From contig CAZXLH010000005.1 in the NCBI GenBank assembly GCA_964641455.1, forward strand, positions 15,896 through 79,895: 64,000 bases of DNA, written 5' to 3'. The notes under the pieces were generated by a model. That model was not told where the DNA came from. It did not search any database and was given only the letters and a program-made list of their open reading frames with translations. The translations under genes and the position numbers were made by a program. Source of the stretch: DTU015 sp964641455 (GTDB lineage: Bacteria; Bacillota; Sulfobacillia; Fermentithermobacillales; Fermentithermobacillaceae). Below are positions 42,962 to 52,568 of this stretch, piece by piece; the first letter of the stretch is position 1, and every line of letters begins with the position of its first letter.

Positions 42962-43153
42962 GTGTTGAAGCTACTTGAAAGATTATACAGGGAAGAGGAA
43001 GGACAAGGGTTGGTTGAATATGCGCTGATAATAGCGCTGATTGCGGTAGCCCTAATTGTATCTATAACGCCTCTCCGGGAGGCAATAGCCGGCGTGTTCA
43101 AAGACATTTCAAATCAACTCAAAGGTACAACCGGTGATGACGGAGACACATAA
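42962..43153 (+). CDS. flp: Flp/Fap-type pilin subunit (type IVb)
   Basis: 63 residues. A short basic and acidic leader (LLERLYREEEGQG) is followed by the conserved E-Y (GLVEYALI) and a hydrophobic helix (IALIAVALIVSI), as in Flp pilins cleaved after Gly by the TadV peptidase. It is the structural subunit of the pilus built by the downstream tad genes. GTG start with GGGGAGGTGA upstream. A strong stem-loop follows the gene and may favour pilin production over the downstream genes. Confidence 0.88.
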   Translation: MLKLLERLYREEEGQGLVEYALIIALIAVALIVSITPLREAIAGVFKDISNQLKGTTGDDGDT

Positions 43154-43167
43154 TTTTGCTTCCACCA

Positions 43168-43198
43168 CCTGGGGCCTCTTTTCATGGGAGGCCCCAGG
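43168..43198 (+). other. Strong stem-loop after flp (attenuator or RNA stabiliser)
   Basis: Perfect 11-base arms CCTGGGGCCTC / GAGGCCCCAGG with a nine-base loop. The bases after it are GGTTAAACC, not a U tract, so partial termination or 3'-end protection of pilin mRNA is more likely than full termination. Confidence 0.65.
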
Positions 43199-43351
43199 GG
43201 TTAAACCGGGGCAGAGGAAAACACGAAAGTGCTGAAAGGGTAAGTGAGAAGGACAGAGTGAGCATCGCTCAGGCTATATGAAATAAATGGGCCCGGCGGC
43301 AGTACTAAGGAAAGGCGGCTTGGGCCGGCCACAAGACAGGGAGGCAGCAAA

Positions 43352-43777
43352 ATGCATGCACTGGCGACACTTACAGGAACCGGGCTGTGTGCAATGTACG
43401 ATTTGCGCATCGGGCGTATTCCCAACAAGATCACATTTTCGTGTATTTTCGCAGGCTTTGCGATTAATGCCTGGTGTTATGGTTTGGTTGGGCTGCGTGA
43501 TTGGTTTTACGGGATGGTTGCAGGCGCGCTATTGCTGATGATTCCCTTTGCCCTTGGCGGAATGGGCGCAGGAGATGTCAAGATGCTTGCAGCCATAGGG
43601 GCCCTTAACGGAAGCAAGTTTGTTTTTCATGTGTTTTTGTACGGAGCCCTTATAGGTGGCGCACTTTCACTTTTTACAGTTTTCAAAATGGGCGGCTTTA
43701 GAAAGAAAATCGCCGTCCCCTACGGTACGGCAATTTTCATGGGTACGGTTATGGCTTATTTAATTGATGTAATTTAG
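43352..43777 (+). CDS. tadV: Prepilin peptidase, TadV/CpaA family
   Basis: 141 residues, integral membrane aspartic peptidase. The two catalytic Asp motifs are visible: YDLRIGRIPN near residue 17 and GMGAGDVKML near residue 70. Length fits the small CpaA/TadV type that lacks the methyltransferase domain. It processes the Flp pilin and TadE-type pseudopilins. ATG with GGGAGG upstream. Second gene of the tad operon. Confidence 0.88.
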   Translation: MHALATLTGTGLCAMYDLRIGRIPNKITFSCIFAGFAINAWCYGLVGLRDWFYGMVAGALLLMIPFALGGMGAGDVKMLAAIGALNGSKFVFHVFLYGALIGGALSLFTVFKMGGFRKKIAVPYGTAIFMGTVMAYLIDVI

Positions 43778-43833
43778 CGCAATTGGGTTTGCAGAGATTG
43801 GCCAGGTGTCAATTGTCTATGAGGGTGACATAT

Positions 43834-44265
43834 GTGAAGAATCTGTTTAAGAACCAGAAAGGGCAGGCTGTAGTTGAACTGGCTATTATGCTTCCTATAT
43901 TGATATTTGTACTTATGGCTATCTTGGAAGGCGGACGCATTTTCACAGGGTATATTGAGATTCAGACTGCAGCCCGGGACGGTGCCAGGTACGCTTCAAT
44001 TAGATGCAATCAAGATGACGTACCTGATGGCGAACTTGAGTCGTGGAAAACAGCCTATCTTGTTCCTTGGATTGAGAACCGGCTTGCTACTTTAAACGCC
44101 TGTGACGTAATTGTGGATCTGTCCAGGCAGAGCAATGCTGATGCAACGGAAGTATGGGTCGAAGTGGCTCTCAGTTATCCGTTAGACATTAAGACACCTA
44201 TTATCGGCAATATACTTGGTAATCCATTCTATTTGAAGGTAGCCATGGCTATGCGCACTGAGTAG
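43834..44265 (+). CDS. tadE: TadE-like pseudopilin
   Basis: 143 residues. N-terminal KNQKGQAVVELAIMLPILIFVLM is the TadE signature (basic leader, Gly, conserved Glu, hydrophobic helix); TAARDGARYAS follows. Start GTG 43834 lies seven bases after GAGGGTGA; the longer frame from 43783 would bury that site. Minor pseudopilin anchoring or priming Flp pilus assembly, inserted in the membrane with an extracytoplasmic C terminus. Confidence 0.85.
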   Translation: MKNLFKNQKGQAVVELAIMLPILIFVLMAILEGGRIFTGYIEIQTAARDGARYASIRCNQDDVPDGELESWKTAYLVPWIENRLATLNACDVIVDLSRQSNADATEVWVEVALSYPLDIKTPIIGNILGNPFYLKVAMAMRTE

Positions 44266-44343
44266 GGCAAATTTGAGCCGGTTGCTGGACAAGCATTAAT
44301 GCCGTTATGTTGTCACAGGTATCCTTGAGGAGGGTAGGTCAAT

Positions 44344-45384
44344 GTGTTGTCAGCCCTAAACACGTTGCTTGAAAAGTTCAAACTAAGCGCCGCGGGGTTA
44401 AAGCATAAAGAGCAGGGTTATGCTCTTGTCTTAACTGCAGCTGTTATGGCAGTAATCATTGGTTTTTCCGCCCTGGTAATTGATGGCGGCTATCTTCATT
44501 TTGCATATGCAAGGTTGCAAGACATTGCAGATTCATCTGCCCTTGCAGGCGCTAAAGAACTTATTAAAGCTCCGGGCAATCATAACAAGAAGAAGCGGGC
44601 GGCATTTGAAACGGTAACTCGGTGTGTGAGTTTGCACGGGTTGAATATTGTAGGCACTGATGGCTATACGGCTTCATTTACATACAAAGGCCAGGAAGGA
44701 GACTTGGCCGTGGCTTTTCCTTCCGGGTTAGATCTGGTCGAGGTGCAAATCGGCCTTGACGCAAAGGTGTTTTTTGCCAAGGCATCATTTAGAATCTCAT
44801 CATGCCCTGTCAGAGTAAACAGCACGGTCATGATTGGCCAGGCAGCCAGGCAAAAAGGTTGGCTTCTTCCAATTGCGTTTTTCTGGGGTGAATACGAGTG
44901 GTACACCAAGTACGACATGAACCTGGCTCCAGGTGAAGGTGAAAGCGGTAACTACGGTTTCCTTGATTACAAGCCCAGCAATATGTTCAAAGAGTATTTG
45001 AGGTGGGGGTTTGACGGCACCTTAACCGTAGGCCAGATGATAGAGACTTATACAGGAGTAAGTGCAGGGCAAGTAAGAGATGCAATACTCGATAGAATTG
45101 CCGGGTGTATTCATAACTGTTCAGTTACCTATGTTAACGAGGCAGTCGAGGTTAAGGTTAACCCTTCGTGCTCCAGGGTAGTTGTGATTCCAATTGTGGA
45201 TAATTTCTTTGAGCAAAGCGGAAAGGGCTATGTGACTGTCAAAGGTTTTGCCAAGTTTTTTATAGAGTCTTACGACCCAGACACAAAAGTAATGACCGGC
45301 TGGTTCTTGCAGGAAGTTAGCCCGTCTGAGATTACAGGTTCGTCCAGCAAATTCACTACACAGGCAGTTAAATTGATCAAGTGA
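44344..45384 (+). CDS. tadG: TadG-like Tad secretion protein
   Basis: 346 residues. An EQGYALVLTAAVMAVIIGFSALVIDGG segment (about 28-52) matches the TadG-type N-terminal helix, followed by RLQDIADSSALAGAKEL, which is typical of the TadE/G-like Flp assembly domain. The remainder is extracytoplasmic and beta-rich. GTG start with GAGGAGGG upstream. Third pseudopilin-type component of the operon; its exact role in pilus assembly is not settled. Confidence 0.82.
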   Translation: MLSALNTLLEKFKLSAAGLKHKEQGYALVLTAAVMAVIIGFSALVIDGGYLHFAYARLQDIADSSALAGAKELIKAPGNHNKKKRAAFETVTRCVSLHGLNIVGTDGYTASFTYKGQEGDLAVAFPSGLDLVEVQIGLDAKVFFAKASFRISSCPVRVNSTVMIGQAARQKGWLLPIAFFWGEYEWYTKYDMNLAPGEGESGNYGFLDYKPSNMFKEYLRWGFDGTLTVGQMIETYTGVSAGQVRDAILDRIAGCIHNCSVTYVNEAVEVKVNPSCSRVVVIPIVDNFFEQSGKGYVTVKGFAKFFIESYDPDTKVMTGWFLQEVSPSEITGSSSKFTTQAVKLIK

Positions 45385-45503
45385 AACAGATGAACCGTTG
45401 TGAAAAATAGTTGCAGGTTTACTGCCAAAGGGCAGGTTCAGGGCAATAATCAAACTGTGAGCCTATGCTGTATCAATTTTTGCTTTAGAATGAGGGATAG
45501 TTT

Positions 45504-46205
45504 ATGCGCAAATCAGGTTTGCGTTTTTGGGCAATAGCCACTGTATTGGTGGCGGTAATCACAGGCATTTTGGTATCCCGGTATCTCCGGGAAGTTCAAG
45601 AGGCTTCTCAAATGGAGCCTTTGATTGACGTTATAGTTGCCCAAGCCAAAATTTCAGAGGGGACTTTGATTACCCAGGATTTGGTTAAAGCCTCCAAAAT
45701 GCCTGCAAAGTACGTTCATCCAACTGCAGTAAAAGATATGAAGGATGTTCTGAACCGTTATGCTGCACTTGATATCTTGCCTGAACAAACGATTTTGGCA
45801 GGCCACTTGATTCAAGAGAACAGGGTAAAAGAACTTTCATACAAAATTCCCGAAGGATTAAGGGCGATTACCATAGGAGTGAACCCTGTTTCAGGAGTAG
45901 GTGGGCACATAAAACCAGGCCATTACGTAGATGTCCTGGTGATCTGCAAAGAAACTTCCGGTTCAGATAAAACAATGACAGTGACACTGCTGCAAGATAT
46001 TCTGGTTTTGGCGGTAGGCCCTGATTTATATAAAAAAGACGAAGTACAAGCTTACGATGAAGTGACCCTGGCTGTAAGGCCTCAGGATGCCCAGCTAATA
46101 GCATTGAGCGAAAGCGTTGGGAGGATAAAACTTACCCTAAGGCCGCCTGGGTACAGAGGGAAGCCATCTTTGCCACGGGTAAGCACTGATGTGCTTAAGA
46201 AATAG
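45504..46205 (+). CDS. cpaB: Flp pilus assembly protein CpaB/RcpC
   Basis: 233 residues. One N-terminal membrane helix (about 7-24), then a SAF domain (VIVAQAKISEGTLITQDLVKA and LPEQTILAGHL) and the RcpC/CpaB C-terminal region (GLRAITIGVNPVSGVGGHIKPGHYVDVL, LAVRPQDAQLIALSE). In Gram-negatives CpaB helps the outer-membrane secretin; here, where no secretin gene is seen, it probably works at the cell wall. ATG start. Confidence 0.88.
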   Translation: MRKSGLRFWAIATVLVAVITGILVSRYLREVQEASQMEPLIDVIVAQAKISEGTLITQDLVKASKMPAKYVHPTAVKDMKDVLNRYAALDILPEQTILAGHLIQENRVKELSYKIPEGLRAITIGVNPVSGVGGHIKPGHYVDVLVICKETSGSDKTMTVTLLQDILVLAVGPDLYKKDEVQAYDEVTLAVRPQDAQLIALSESVGRIKLTLRPPGYRGKPSLPRVSTDVLKK

Positions 46206-46317
46206 GCAATTAATTGGATCAAGATTGTCCTGAGAGAAGAATTCGGGTTAGCACAATACGCAATTGAAGAATGCTTTGAAAGCGCGTAATAATCACTAAC
46301 GTACAGAAAGGTGGATA

Positions 46318-47424
46318 TTGTTGGATAAAGCCAATGTCATAATCATAGACCATATGCAGGCACCCGCCCTTAAGATAAGATTAGAGAACTTATCTCAGAT
46401 AAATGTGGCAGGGGCTACCGGCGATCCGGACATTGGCTTCACTCTTGCAGAGAGGTTCGAGCCTGAGTTGATATTGTTTAATGTTGATTTGCCGGGAGAC
46501 ACGGGGCCTGCTATCGCAGAAAAATTTGCTCTTTCATTTCCAACATCCAGCCTAATATTTCTCACTAATTCTGATTCGAAGAAAGTGCTGCACCTGGCTT
46601 TGCAGGTTGGGGCAAAAGATGTAATATCCCTTCCGGTAGATGACACCAGGCTCAACAGGACCATACAAAGGGTCCTAAAGCAGAGATCAAGGCGTAGCAC
46701 GTTTTTTACTGTAGACAAGAAGGACAATCCTCAGTTTAAGACTGTAACTGTTTTCAGCACCAAGGGCGGCGTTGGAAAAACCACAATTGCACTCAATTTA
46801 GGTTTAGTTATAAGGCAGATGACGAAAAAGCGGACAGCGGTTGTGGATCTCGATTTATGTTCAGGGAACCTTGCCTTGATGGCAGGCGTTTCCTGGAAAC
46901 GTTCCATTAAAGACTTGGTAGACGATATTGATTCAATAGACAAGGAATTACTCGATAGGTATTGCGCTCAACATTCTACCGGGTTAAGAATACTGTCTGC
47001 ACCTATGAACCCGGATTTTGTTGGGTTCATTCAAGCCCAGCACATTGACAAGATCCTCAAACTACTGTCTCAAGTGTTCAATTACGTGGTTATTGACACT
47101 CCTTCTCATATAGGCGATACACTTATCCCGGCTTTAGAGGCAGCCGATCACGTACTTGTTGTCACTGCGCTTGATTTGGCTTCTGTGCAAAACCTAAAGC
47201 AATGTCTGGACTTGCTGCAAAGATTGTCTATGGGGCCTAAAGCCAGGGTAGTGGTAAATAGGGCAGGATATTCCGGCGGGCTCAAGATAAAAGACATCGA
47301 AAATGAGTTGGGCATGACTGTTGAATGTGTAATACCAAGCAATGACAAGGCATCAATTGATGCAGTCAACATGGGGAAGCCCCTTTACAGTATAGCTAGA
47401 CACTCTCAAATAGGTAAGCGGTAG
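46318..47424 (+). CDS. CpaE/TadZ-like ATPase
   Basis: 368 residues. Residues about 1-125 form an atypical response-regulator-like domain (FNVDLPGDTGPAIAEK, LTNSDSKKVLHLALQVGAKDVISLPVD). Residues about 140-368 form a MinD/ParA ATPase with deviant Walker A KGGVGKTT and VVIDTPSH. TadZ/CpaE proteins place the pilus machine in the cell. TTG start (46318 or 46321) after AAAGGTGG. It lies between cpaB and the secretion ATPase, as in other tad operons. Confidence 0.88.
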   Translation: MLDKANVIIIDHMQAPALKIRLENLSQINVAGATGDPDIGFTLAERFEPELILFNVDLPGDTGPAIAEKFALSFPTSSLIFLTNSDSKKVLHLALQVGAKDVISLPVDDTRLNRTIQRVLKQRSRRSTFFTVDKKDNPQFKTVTVFSTKGGVGKTTIALNLGLVIRQMTKKRTAVVDLDLCSGNLALMAGVSWKRSIKDLVDDIDSIDKELLDRYCAQHSTGLRILSAPMNPDFVGFIQAQHIDKILKLLSQVFNYVVIDTPSHIGDTLIPALEAADHVLVVTALDLASVQNLKQCLDLLQRLSMGPKARVVVNRAGYSGGLKIKDIENELGMTVECVIPSNDKASIDAVNMGKPLYSIARHSQIGKR

Positions 47425-47579
47425 GAGGAACTTGCCCGCAAAATTATTCAGGAAAATGGCTTTTCTTGAAGCAATATTTCTGAAAGCGGCAAGAAACAGT
47501 TGTTGGAACAGCCGGGGGTTTTAAATTAATGGATGATTTTAGGTATTGGCAGTGCCGATCAAAAGGAGGCAGATAGACT

Positions 47580-48941
47580 GTGTCTTTACTGCAAAGCCGG
47601 CTTCAAGGGCTCAGAGATTTGCCTCAACCAATCGATGATTCTGCAATTTCAGCTTCGTCTGTGTCTGCAAAGCAGCTGCTTTGCAGACAAGTCAAAGATG
47701 GGGTGATGCAAGAAGCAGTTGATGTGCTTGATGTGGAAGCAATGGAAGAGATGCCTGATGACGAACGGGATAAGTACCTCCAAGACGAGATCGGTACACT
47801 TGTGGTTACTTGTTTACAGGCTTTAGACGCTACTTTGACTCGCAATGATACACTGCGTATGGTAAATGAAATTGTGAGTGAAATCTCAGGCTACGGGCCT
47901 ATTACGCCTTTACTTGAAGATGAAACAATAAATGAAGTGATGGTAAACGGAGCTAATCAAATCTATGTTGAGCGTCAGGGTAAAATCGAATTGACAGATA
48001 TTGTTTTTCGTGATGATGACCATGTAATGCACTTAATCCATCGTATTGTGGCCCCCCTGGGGAAACGAATTGATGAAAGTTCACCTATGGTCGACGGGCG
48101 TTTACCTGATGGTTCGCGTTTCAACGCCACAATCCCTCCAATATCACTTACAGGGCCGGTGCTAACTATACGAAAGTTTTCGGCAACGCCTCTTTCTATG
48201 TCTGATCTCATCAGCTTCGGAACATTATCCGGTAACATGGCAATGTTTTTGAAAGCGTGTGTAGAAGGAAGCCTAAACATTGTGGTAGGAGGCGGGACCG
48301 GAAGCGGGAAGACCACCACTCTCAACGTGTTGTCTTCTCTGATTCCAAGCAATGAGAGAATTATTACAATTGAAGATGCGGCAGAACTGAGCCTACAACA
48401 AGAACATGTAGTCAGGCTTGAATCGCGCCCTGTCAACGTAGAAGGCAAAGGTAGCATAACTATCAGGGATTTGGTGATCAATTCCCTTCGAATGCGCCCT
48501 GACCGCATTGTTGTAGGTGAGGTTAGAGGGGGCGAGGCCCTTGACATGCTGCAGGCTATGAATACCGGCCATGACGGCTCCCTTACTACAGCCCACGCTA
48601 ATTCGCCAAGAGACATTTTGTCCCGGTTGGAGACTATGGTTCTTATGGCAGGAATGGATCTTCCTGTAAAAGCAATCAGAGATCAGATTGCTTCTGCCAT
48701 AGATCTCATTGTTTACCAGCAACGATTCAAAGACGGTAGCCGCAAGATTACTGCAATTACCGAAGTGGCAGGTATGGAAGGCGACGTAATTACACTGCAA
48801 GATCTATTCGTATTCAATGAGCAGGGTATAGGTGAAGAAGGAAAAGTAACCGGTTCATTTACAGCAACAGGAGTGATTCCCAGGTGCCTGCCCAGGCTTC
48901 AGACTGCAGGTATACATGTCCCAAGGGATATTTTCACGTAA
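47580..48941 (+). CDS. tadA: Tad pilus assembly ATPase TadA/CpaF
   Basis: 453 residues of the type II/IV secretion ATPase family. N-terminal helical region, the EINEVMVNGANQIYVE strand-turn, then Walker A GGGTGSGKTTTLN, the Asp box (RIITIEDAAEL), Walker B region (RMRPDRIVVGEVRGGEALD) and His box (TGHDGSLTTAHANSP). Hexameric motor that drives pilin assembly from the cytoplasm. GTG start with AAAGGAGG ten bases upstream. Confidence 0.92.
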   Translation: MSLLQSRLQGLRDLPQPIDDSAISASSVSAKQLLCRQVKDGVMQEAVDVLDVEAMEEMPDDERDKYLQDEIGTLVVTCLQALDATLTRNDTLRMVNEIVSEISGYGPITPLLEDETINEVMVNGANQIYVERQGKIELTDIVFRDDDHVMHLIHRIVAPLGKRIDESSPMVDGRLPDGSRFNATIPPISLTGPVLTIRKFSATPLSMSDLISFGTLSGNMAMFLKACVEGSLNIVVGGGTGSGKTTTLNVLSSLIPSNERIITIEDAAELSLQQEHVVRLESRPVNVEGKGSITIRDLVINSLRMRPDRIVVGEVRGGEALDMLQAMNTGHDGSLTTAHANSPRDILSRLETMVLMAGMDLPVKAIRDQIASAIDLIVYQQRFKDGSRKITAITEVAGMEGDVITLQDLFVFNEQGIGEEGKVTGSFTATGVIPRCLPRLQTAGIHVPRDIFT

Positions 48942-48996
48942 ACGGTTTGGTTAAAGCAAAGCCTGGCGTCTAATAAGCACAATCGCAATAAAGGAG

Positions 48997-50028
48997 GTGG
49001 GCGAAATTCAGTTACGGTTGGCCATAACAGCCCTGGCAACTTTCCTGGCTGTGCTCGTTCTAAACGGGCTTAGGTACATTCTAACCAGGAAAACCAGGCA
49101 CGTAGAGACACGGCTCAGCAAGGTCTTAAGCGATACAGACGAGACACTGGGTGCTTTGCACCCGTTCAAGGTTGACAGAAGTGAAAGGGCCAAGAGGCAG
49201 GCAATAGGCTCGTCCCGGCAAGGCTCAAAAGGTATGCGGCTGAAATTGCCTGCCCTTAGGCTACCAGGCTCTTTCATGGAGCGGCATATGAAAAACCTTA
49301 AAGTGGAACTCGTCAAAGCCGGGGCGCCTCTTAAGCCTGAAGAGGTAGTAGGGCTCAGCAGCTGTTTGGCAATTGCAGGTTTCCTGCTTGGGTTATTGGT
49401 TTTTCAAAGCCTCGGTTGTGCCTTAGCTTTGGGAGTGGCCGGTTCAACAGTGCTCCGTATATGGATTACGCTCATGAAAAACAGGAGATCAGCGCTTATT
49501 GAAGGACAATTGCTTAACGCCTTGGTGATGATTGCAAATTCGCTGAGGGCAGGCCATAGTTTCATGCAGTCTTTGGACCTGGTGAGCAGTGAACTCAACC
49601 CTCCACTGGCGACTGAGTTTAGCAAACTGGTCAAAGAATGCCGAATGGGGCTTTCAGTGGAAGATGCGCTCACCAATATGGTAGGCAGGGTAGAGAGCAA
49701 AGACTTGGAGCTGGCAGTGACAGGGGTTTTAATTCAGCGTCAAGTAGGTGGAAATCTTGCAGGAGTTTTGGATAACATTGCTGCTACCATAGACAAACGT
49801 ATTAAGATGCGGGCCCGGATTAGGGTGGCTACAGCCCAAGGCAGGATATCGGCCTGGATAGTAAGCATACTTCCGTTTGTTCTTGGCGCTTTGGTATTTG
49901 GTATGTACCCTGAGTTTGGGGCAATTATGTTTACCCATCCGTTTGGCCGTGCCATGCTCGCCGGAGGTGGCATTCTACTCGTAATCGGCATTGTTCTTGT
50001 AAGAAAAGTGGTGAATGTTGATGTATGA
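48997..50028 (+). CDS. tadB: Tad pilus membrane platform protein TadB
   Basis: 343 residues. N-terminal membrane helix, a soluble basic stretch, two helices at about 125-165, then a GspF-type cytoplasmic domain (LNALVMIANSLRAGHSFMQSLDLVS, LAVTGVLIQRQVGGNLAGVLDNIA) and a closing pair of helices. Forms the inner-membrane platform with TadC. The annotated GTG 48997 lies inside the ribosome binding site AAGGAGG (48991-48997); the spacing would better fit ATT 49006, and TTG 49018 is another option, so the first residues are uncertain. Confidence 0.85.
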   Translation: MGEIQLRLAITALATFLAVLVLNGLRYILTRKTRHVETRLSKVLSDTDETLGALHPFKVDRSERAKRQAIGSSRQGSKGMRLKLPALRLPGSFMERHMKNLKVELVKAGAPLKPEEVVGLSSCLAIAGFLLGLLVFQSLGCALALGVAGSTVLRIWITLMKNRRSALIEGQLLNALVMIANSLRAGHSFMQSLDLVSSELNPPLATEFSKLVKECRMGLSVEDALTNMVGRVESKDLELAVTGVLIQRQVGGNLAGVLDNIAATIDKRIKMRARIRVATAQGRISAWIVSILPFVLGALVFGMYPEFGAIMFTHPFGRAMLAGGGILLVIGIVLVRKVVNVDV

Positions 50029-50959
50029 AAATATTTACGGAATTGCAGCCCTTGCAGCTTGTTTAACATTTTGTTTTTTTAATTTTATCAGGCTTTGGGC
50101 AGGCAATAGGCGGTTTACGGTAATGGCCAGGCTTGAGGAGATAGGCTCTTTAGATTCTGTTTCAGAAGAAGACGAAGACGATATTTTGAGGCTGCCTTTT
50201 CTCGACAGGACCGTAAAGCCCGGTCTCAAATGGATTGCAGGCAAAGTTGGCCAAATAACGCCGGCCAGCGCACTTAAGAAGACTGAAGAAACGCTGGTTA
50301 AGGCAGGTTCGCCTCGGAATATGAAAGCCGGCGATTTTCTCACCATACAGGGGATAGTAGCGCTTGCCGGGTTAGCCGCCGGAATTATCATCGTAAACGT
50401 TTCTGGGGCCAAGGGAATAAGAATGTTGTTCTTGCCATTTTTTATAGCCGGTGTGGGAGCTTATGTCCCGTGGTTCTGGCTGTCCAAACAAGTAACTCAA
50501 AGGCAAAAGCAAATTCGCCAAGACCTTCCGGACATTATGGATTTTCTTGTTGTGTGCCTCGAAGCAGGTTTAAGTTTTGATTTGGCTTTAATGAGGGTTG
50601 CAGAGAAGTTCAAGGGCGAGGCCGGAGATGAATTCGGGCGTGCACTGAGGGAAATACAGTTTGGCAAGAATCGTAAGGAAGCTCTTCGTGATATGGCCGG
50701 CAGAGTGGGAATTGAGGAACTGTCCTTTCTGGTGAACGCAGTTTTGCAGGCTGAGCAACTTGGAGTCGGTATGGCACAGGTATTGCACATTCAATCTGAC
50801 TTGCTAAGGGACAAAAGGCAGCAACATATCGAAGAACAGGCTATGAAAGCCCCTGTCAAAATGCTGTTTCCCCTTATATTCTTCATATTTCCTTTTATTT
50901 TTGTCGTAGTCTTGGGCCCTGCAATTTTGAACATATTGACAACTCTGGGCGGCCGGTAA
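50018..50959 (+). CDS. tadC: Tad pilus membrane platform protein TadC
   Basis: 313 residues, a GspF-type membrane protein: helices near the N terminus and at about 110-155, then LPDIMDFLVVCLEAGLSFDLALMRVAE and LVNAVLQAEQLGVGMAQVLHIQSD, then terminal helices (FPLIFFIFPFIFVVVLGPAIL). Works with TadB. ATG 50018 overlaps the end of tadB by 11 bases, so translation is coupled. The last gene of the operon; the convergent regulator gene ends one base after its stop. Confidence 0.87.
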   Translation: MMYENIYGIAALAACLTFCFFNFIRLWAGNRRFTVMARLEEIGSLDSVSEEDEDDILRLPFLDRTVKPGLKWIAGKVGQITPASALKKTEETLVKAGSPRNMKAGDFLTIQGIVALAGLAAGIIIVNVSGAKGIRMLFLPFFIAGVGAYVPWFWLSKQVTQRQKQIRQDLPDIMDFLVVCLEAGLSFDLALMRVAEKFKGEAGDEFGRALREIQFGKNRKEALRDMAGRVGIEELSFLVNAVLQAEQLGVGMAQVLHIQSDLLRDKRQQHIEEQAMKAPVKMLFPLIFFIFPFIFVVVLGPAILNILTTLGGR

Positions 50960-50960
50960 A

Positions 50961-52568
50961 TTAGGTGATTCCCAACCGTTTCATTTTATTTATAACTGTA
51001 GTGTGTGAAATTCCCAGCACTTCGCCGATTTTTCTCGACGATGAGTATTGGGTTGACGCCAAAGTAAGGTAATAAGTTTCAATCTTGCTGATTAACTCTG
51101 GCAAATCTACAGGAATCCGTTCCAGAAACTCTACAGGTTTGTCACCGGTATTTCCGGACGGTTGTGATAGTGGTGGCCAACAATCCATGTTTGCAGGGTC
51201 AGTTGACATTGCTTCGATTACCAAATGGGTTGAATCGACCTGGGCTGTGGCAAGCACAGCAGCCCTTTGTATAACGTTTTGAAGTTCTCTTACATTGCCA
51301 GGCCAATTGTGGCTCGTTAGTTTGTGCAAAGCGTTTGGGGTAAGGCTAAGGTTCGGCTTATTGAGTTCTCTGGCCAGGCCGTTTAGGAAGTGTTGAGCCA
51401 GGAGCGGGATGTCTTCTTTTCTATGGCGCAAAGGGGGAATCCAAATAGGAATTACATTGAGCCTGTAGAACAGATCTTCTCTGAATGTGCCTTCTGAAAC
51501 CATTTTCTCAAGGTTCTTGTTGGTTGCTGAAATAATGCGGATATCTATTCGAATCTCGTGGCGTCCACCTACCCTGCGAATCCTTTGTTCCTGAATTGCT
51601 CTGAGGATCTTTCCTTGGAGTGGAGGGGATAAGTCACCGACTTCGTCAAGAAACAGTGTGCCGTGGGTTGCCAGTTCCAACAGGCCTTGTTTGCCACCTG
51701 ATGAAGCCCCTGTAAAGGCTCCCCTGTCATAACCGAAGAATTCACTTTCAAGCAGTGAATCAGGAATGGCGGCGCAATTTACAGCTACAAAAGGCCCCTT
51801 GCTTCTAGCTGAATTTTTGTGGATTGCCCTGGCGAAAAGTTCTTTGCCTGTACCGCTTTCTCCTCGCAACATTACACTCATATTGGTGGGAGCCACGGTT
51901 TTAGCCAGGTTAATAGCGTTGTCAAATGCCTGGCTTTTTCCTATGATGTCGTCAAAGTCGACCAGGGAAGGCCCGCTGACTGATTGAATAAGTTGGCGTA
52001 CGTCATCTAGCTCTCTGAGAATAATAAGTGCTCCTGCTGCGACTCCTTCTTCATTGGTTATGGCTCGAATGCTTGTAACTACCCGGGTGCTTTTTCCTTG
52101 CCAGGTGATGGCAACTTCAATGTTGTCTCTGTCTTCGTTAAAAGGGAGCCGCGGCTCGATGTTTCGGCTCTTCATAAGGTTAACCAGGTTAGCTTGTTTG
52201 GAGGCAGGAAGCCCAAGAAGTTCTCTTGCTTTCTTGCTGGAGTAAGTAATATCGCCTGCCTGGTCAACGACTAAAATACCTTCGCTGACGTTGTCGCCGA
52301 TAATATCCAATGCTTTTTCTTTTTTCTCGTACTCCATTATGTCAACTTCCACGATTTCGCCTATGTCCTTAATTTGCTTGTTTAAGCAGGATACAAAGTA
52401 ATCCCACATTAGTTCTGAGGGCCATTCGACTTTGAAGAAAATTTGAGGGGGATTGACTTCAATATTGAGAACATTGATATCATACTTGCTTACAACTTTT
52501 AGAATATCGTAAATCATGCCAACTCGATTTCGAGCGCCGGTGAATCTAATTCTTTTTATTTGCTTCAT
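50961..52568 (-). CDS. TyrR-like sigma-54-type regulator (ACT-PAS-AAA-HTH)
   Basis: 535 residues. ACT-like domain (about 1-75), PAS domain (about 85-190, EGILVVDQAGDITYSSKKARELLG), AAA+ domain (about 210-440) with Walker A GESGTGKEL, Walker B LFLDEVGDL and an intact GAFTGA motif for sigma-54 contact, and a C-terminal Fis/TyrR-type helix-turn-helix (SSRKIGEVLGISHTTVINKMK). The ACT-PAS-AAA order is that of TyrR, which answers to aromatic amino acids. It diverges from the tyrosine phenol-lyase gene with 693 bp between, so it probably activates that gene. ATG start 52568. Confidence 0.88.
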   Translation of the reverse strand: MKQIKRIRFTGARNRVGMIYDILKVVSKYDINVLNIEVNPPQIFFKVEWPSELMWDYFVSCLNKQIKDIGEIVEVDIMEYEKKEKALDIIGDNVSEGILVVDQAGDITYSSKKARELLGLPASKQANLVNLMKSRNIEPRLPFNEDRDNIEVAITWQGKSTRVVTSIRAITNEEGVAAGALIILRELDDVRQLIQSVSGPSLVDFDDIIGKSQAFDNAINLAKTVAPTNMSVMLRGESGTGKELFARAIHKNSARSKGPFVAVNCAAIPDSLLESEFFGYDRGAFTGASSGGKQGLLELATHGTLFLDEVGDLSPPLQGKILRAIQEQRIRRVGGRHEIRIDIRIISATNKNLEKMVSEGTFREDLFYRLNVIPIWIPPLRHRKEDIPLLAQHFLNGLARELNKPNLSLTPNALHKLTSHNWPGNVRELQNVIQRAAVLATAQVDSTHLVIEAMSTDPANMDCWPPLSQPSGNTGDKPVEFLERIPVDLPELISKIETYYLTLASTQYSSSRKIGEVLGISHTTVINKMKRLGIT

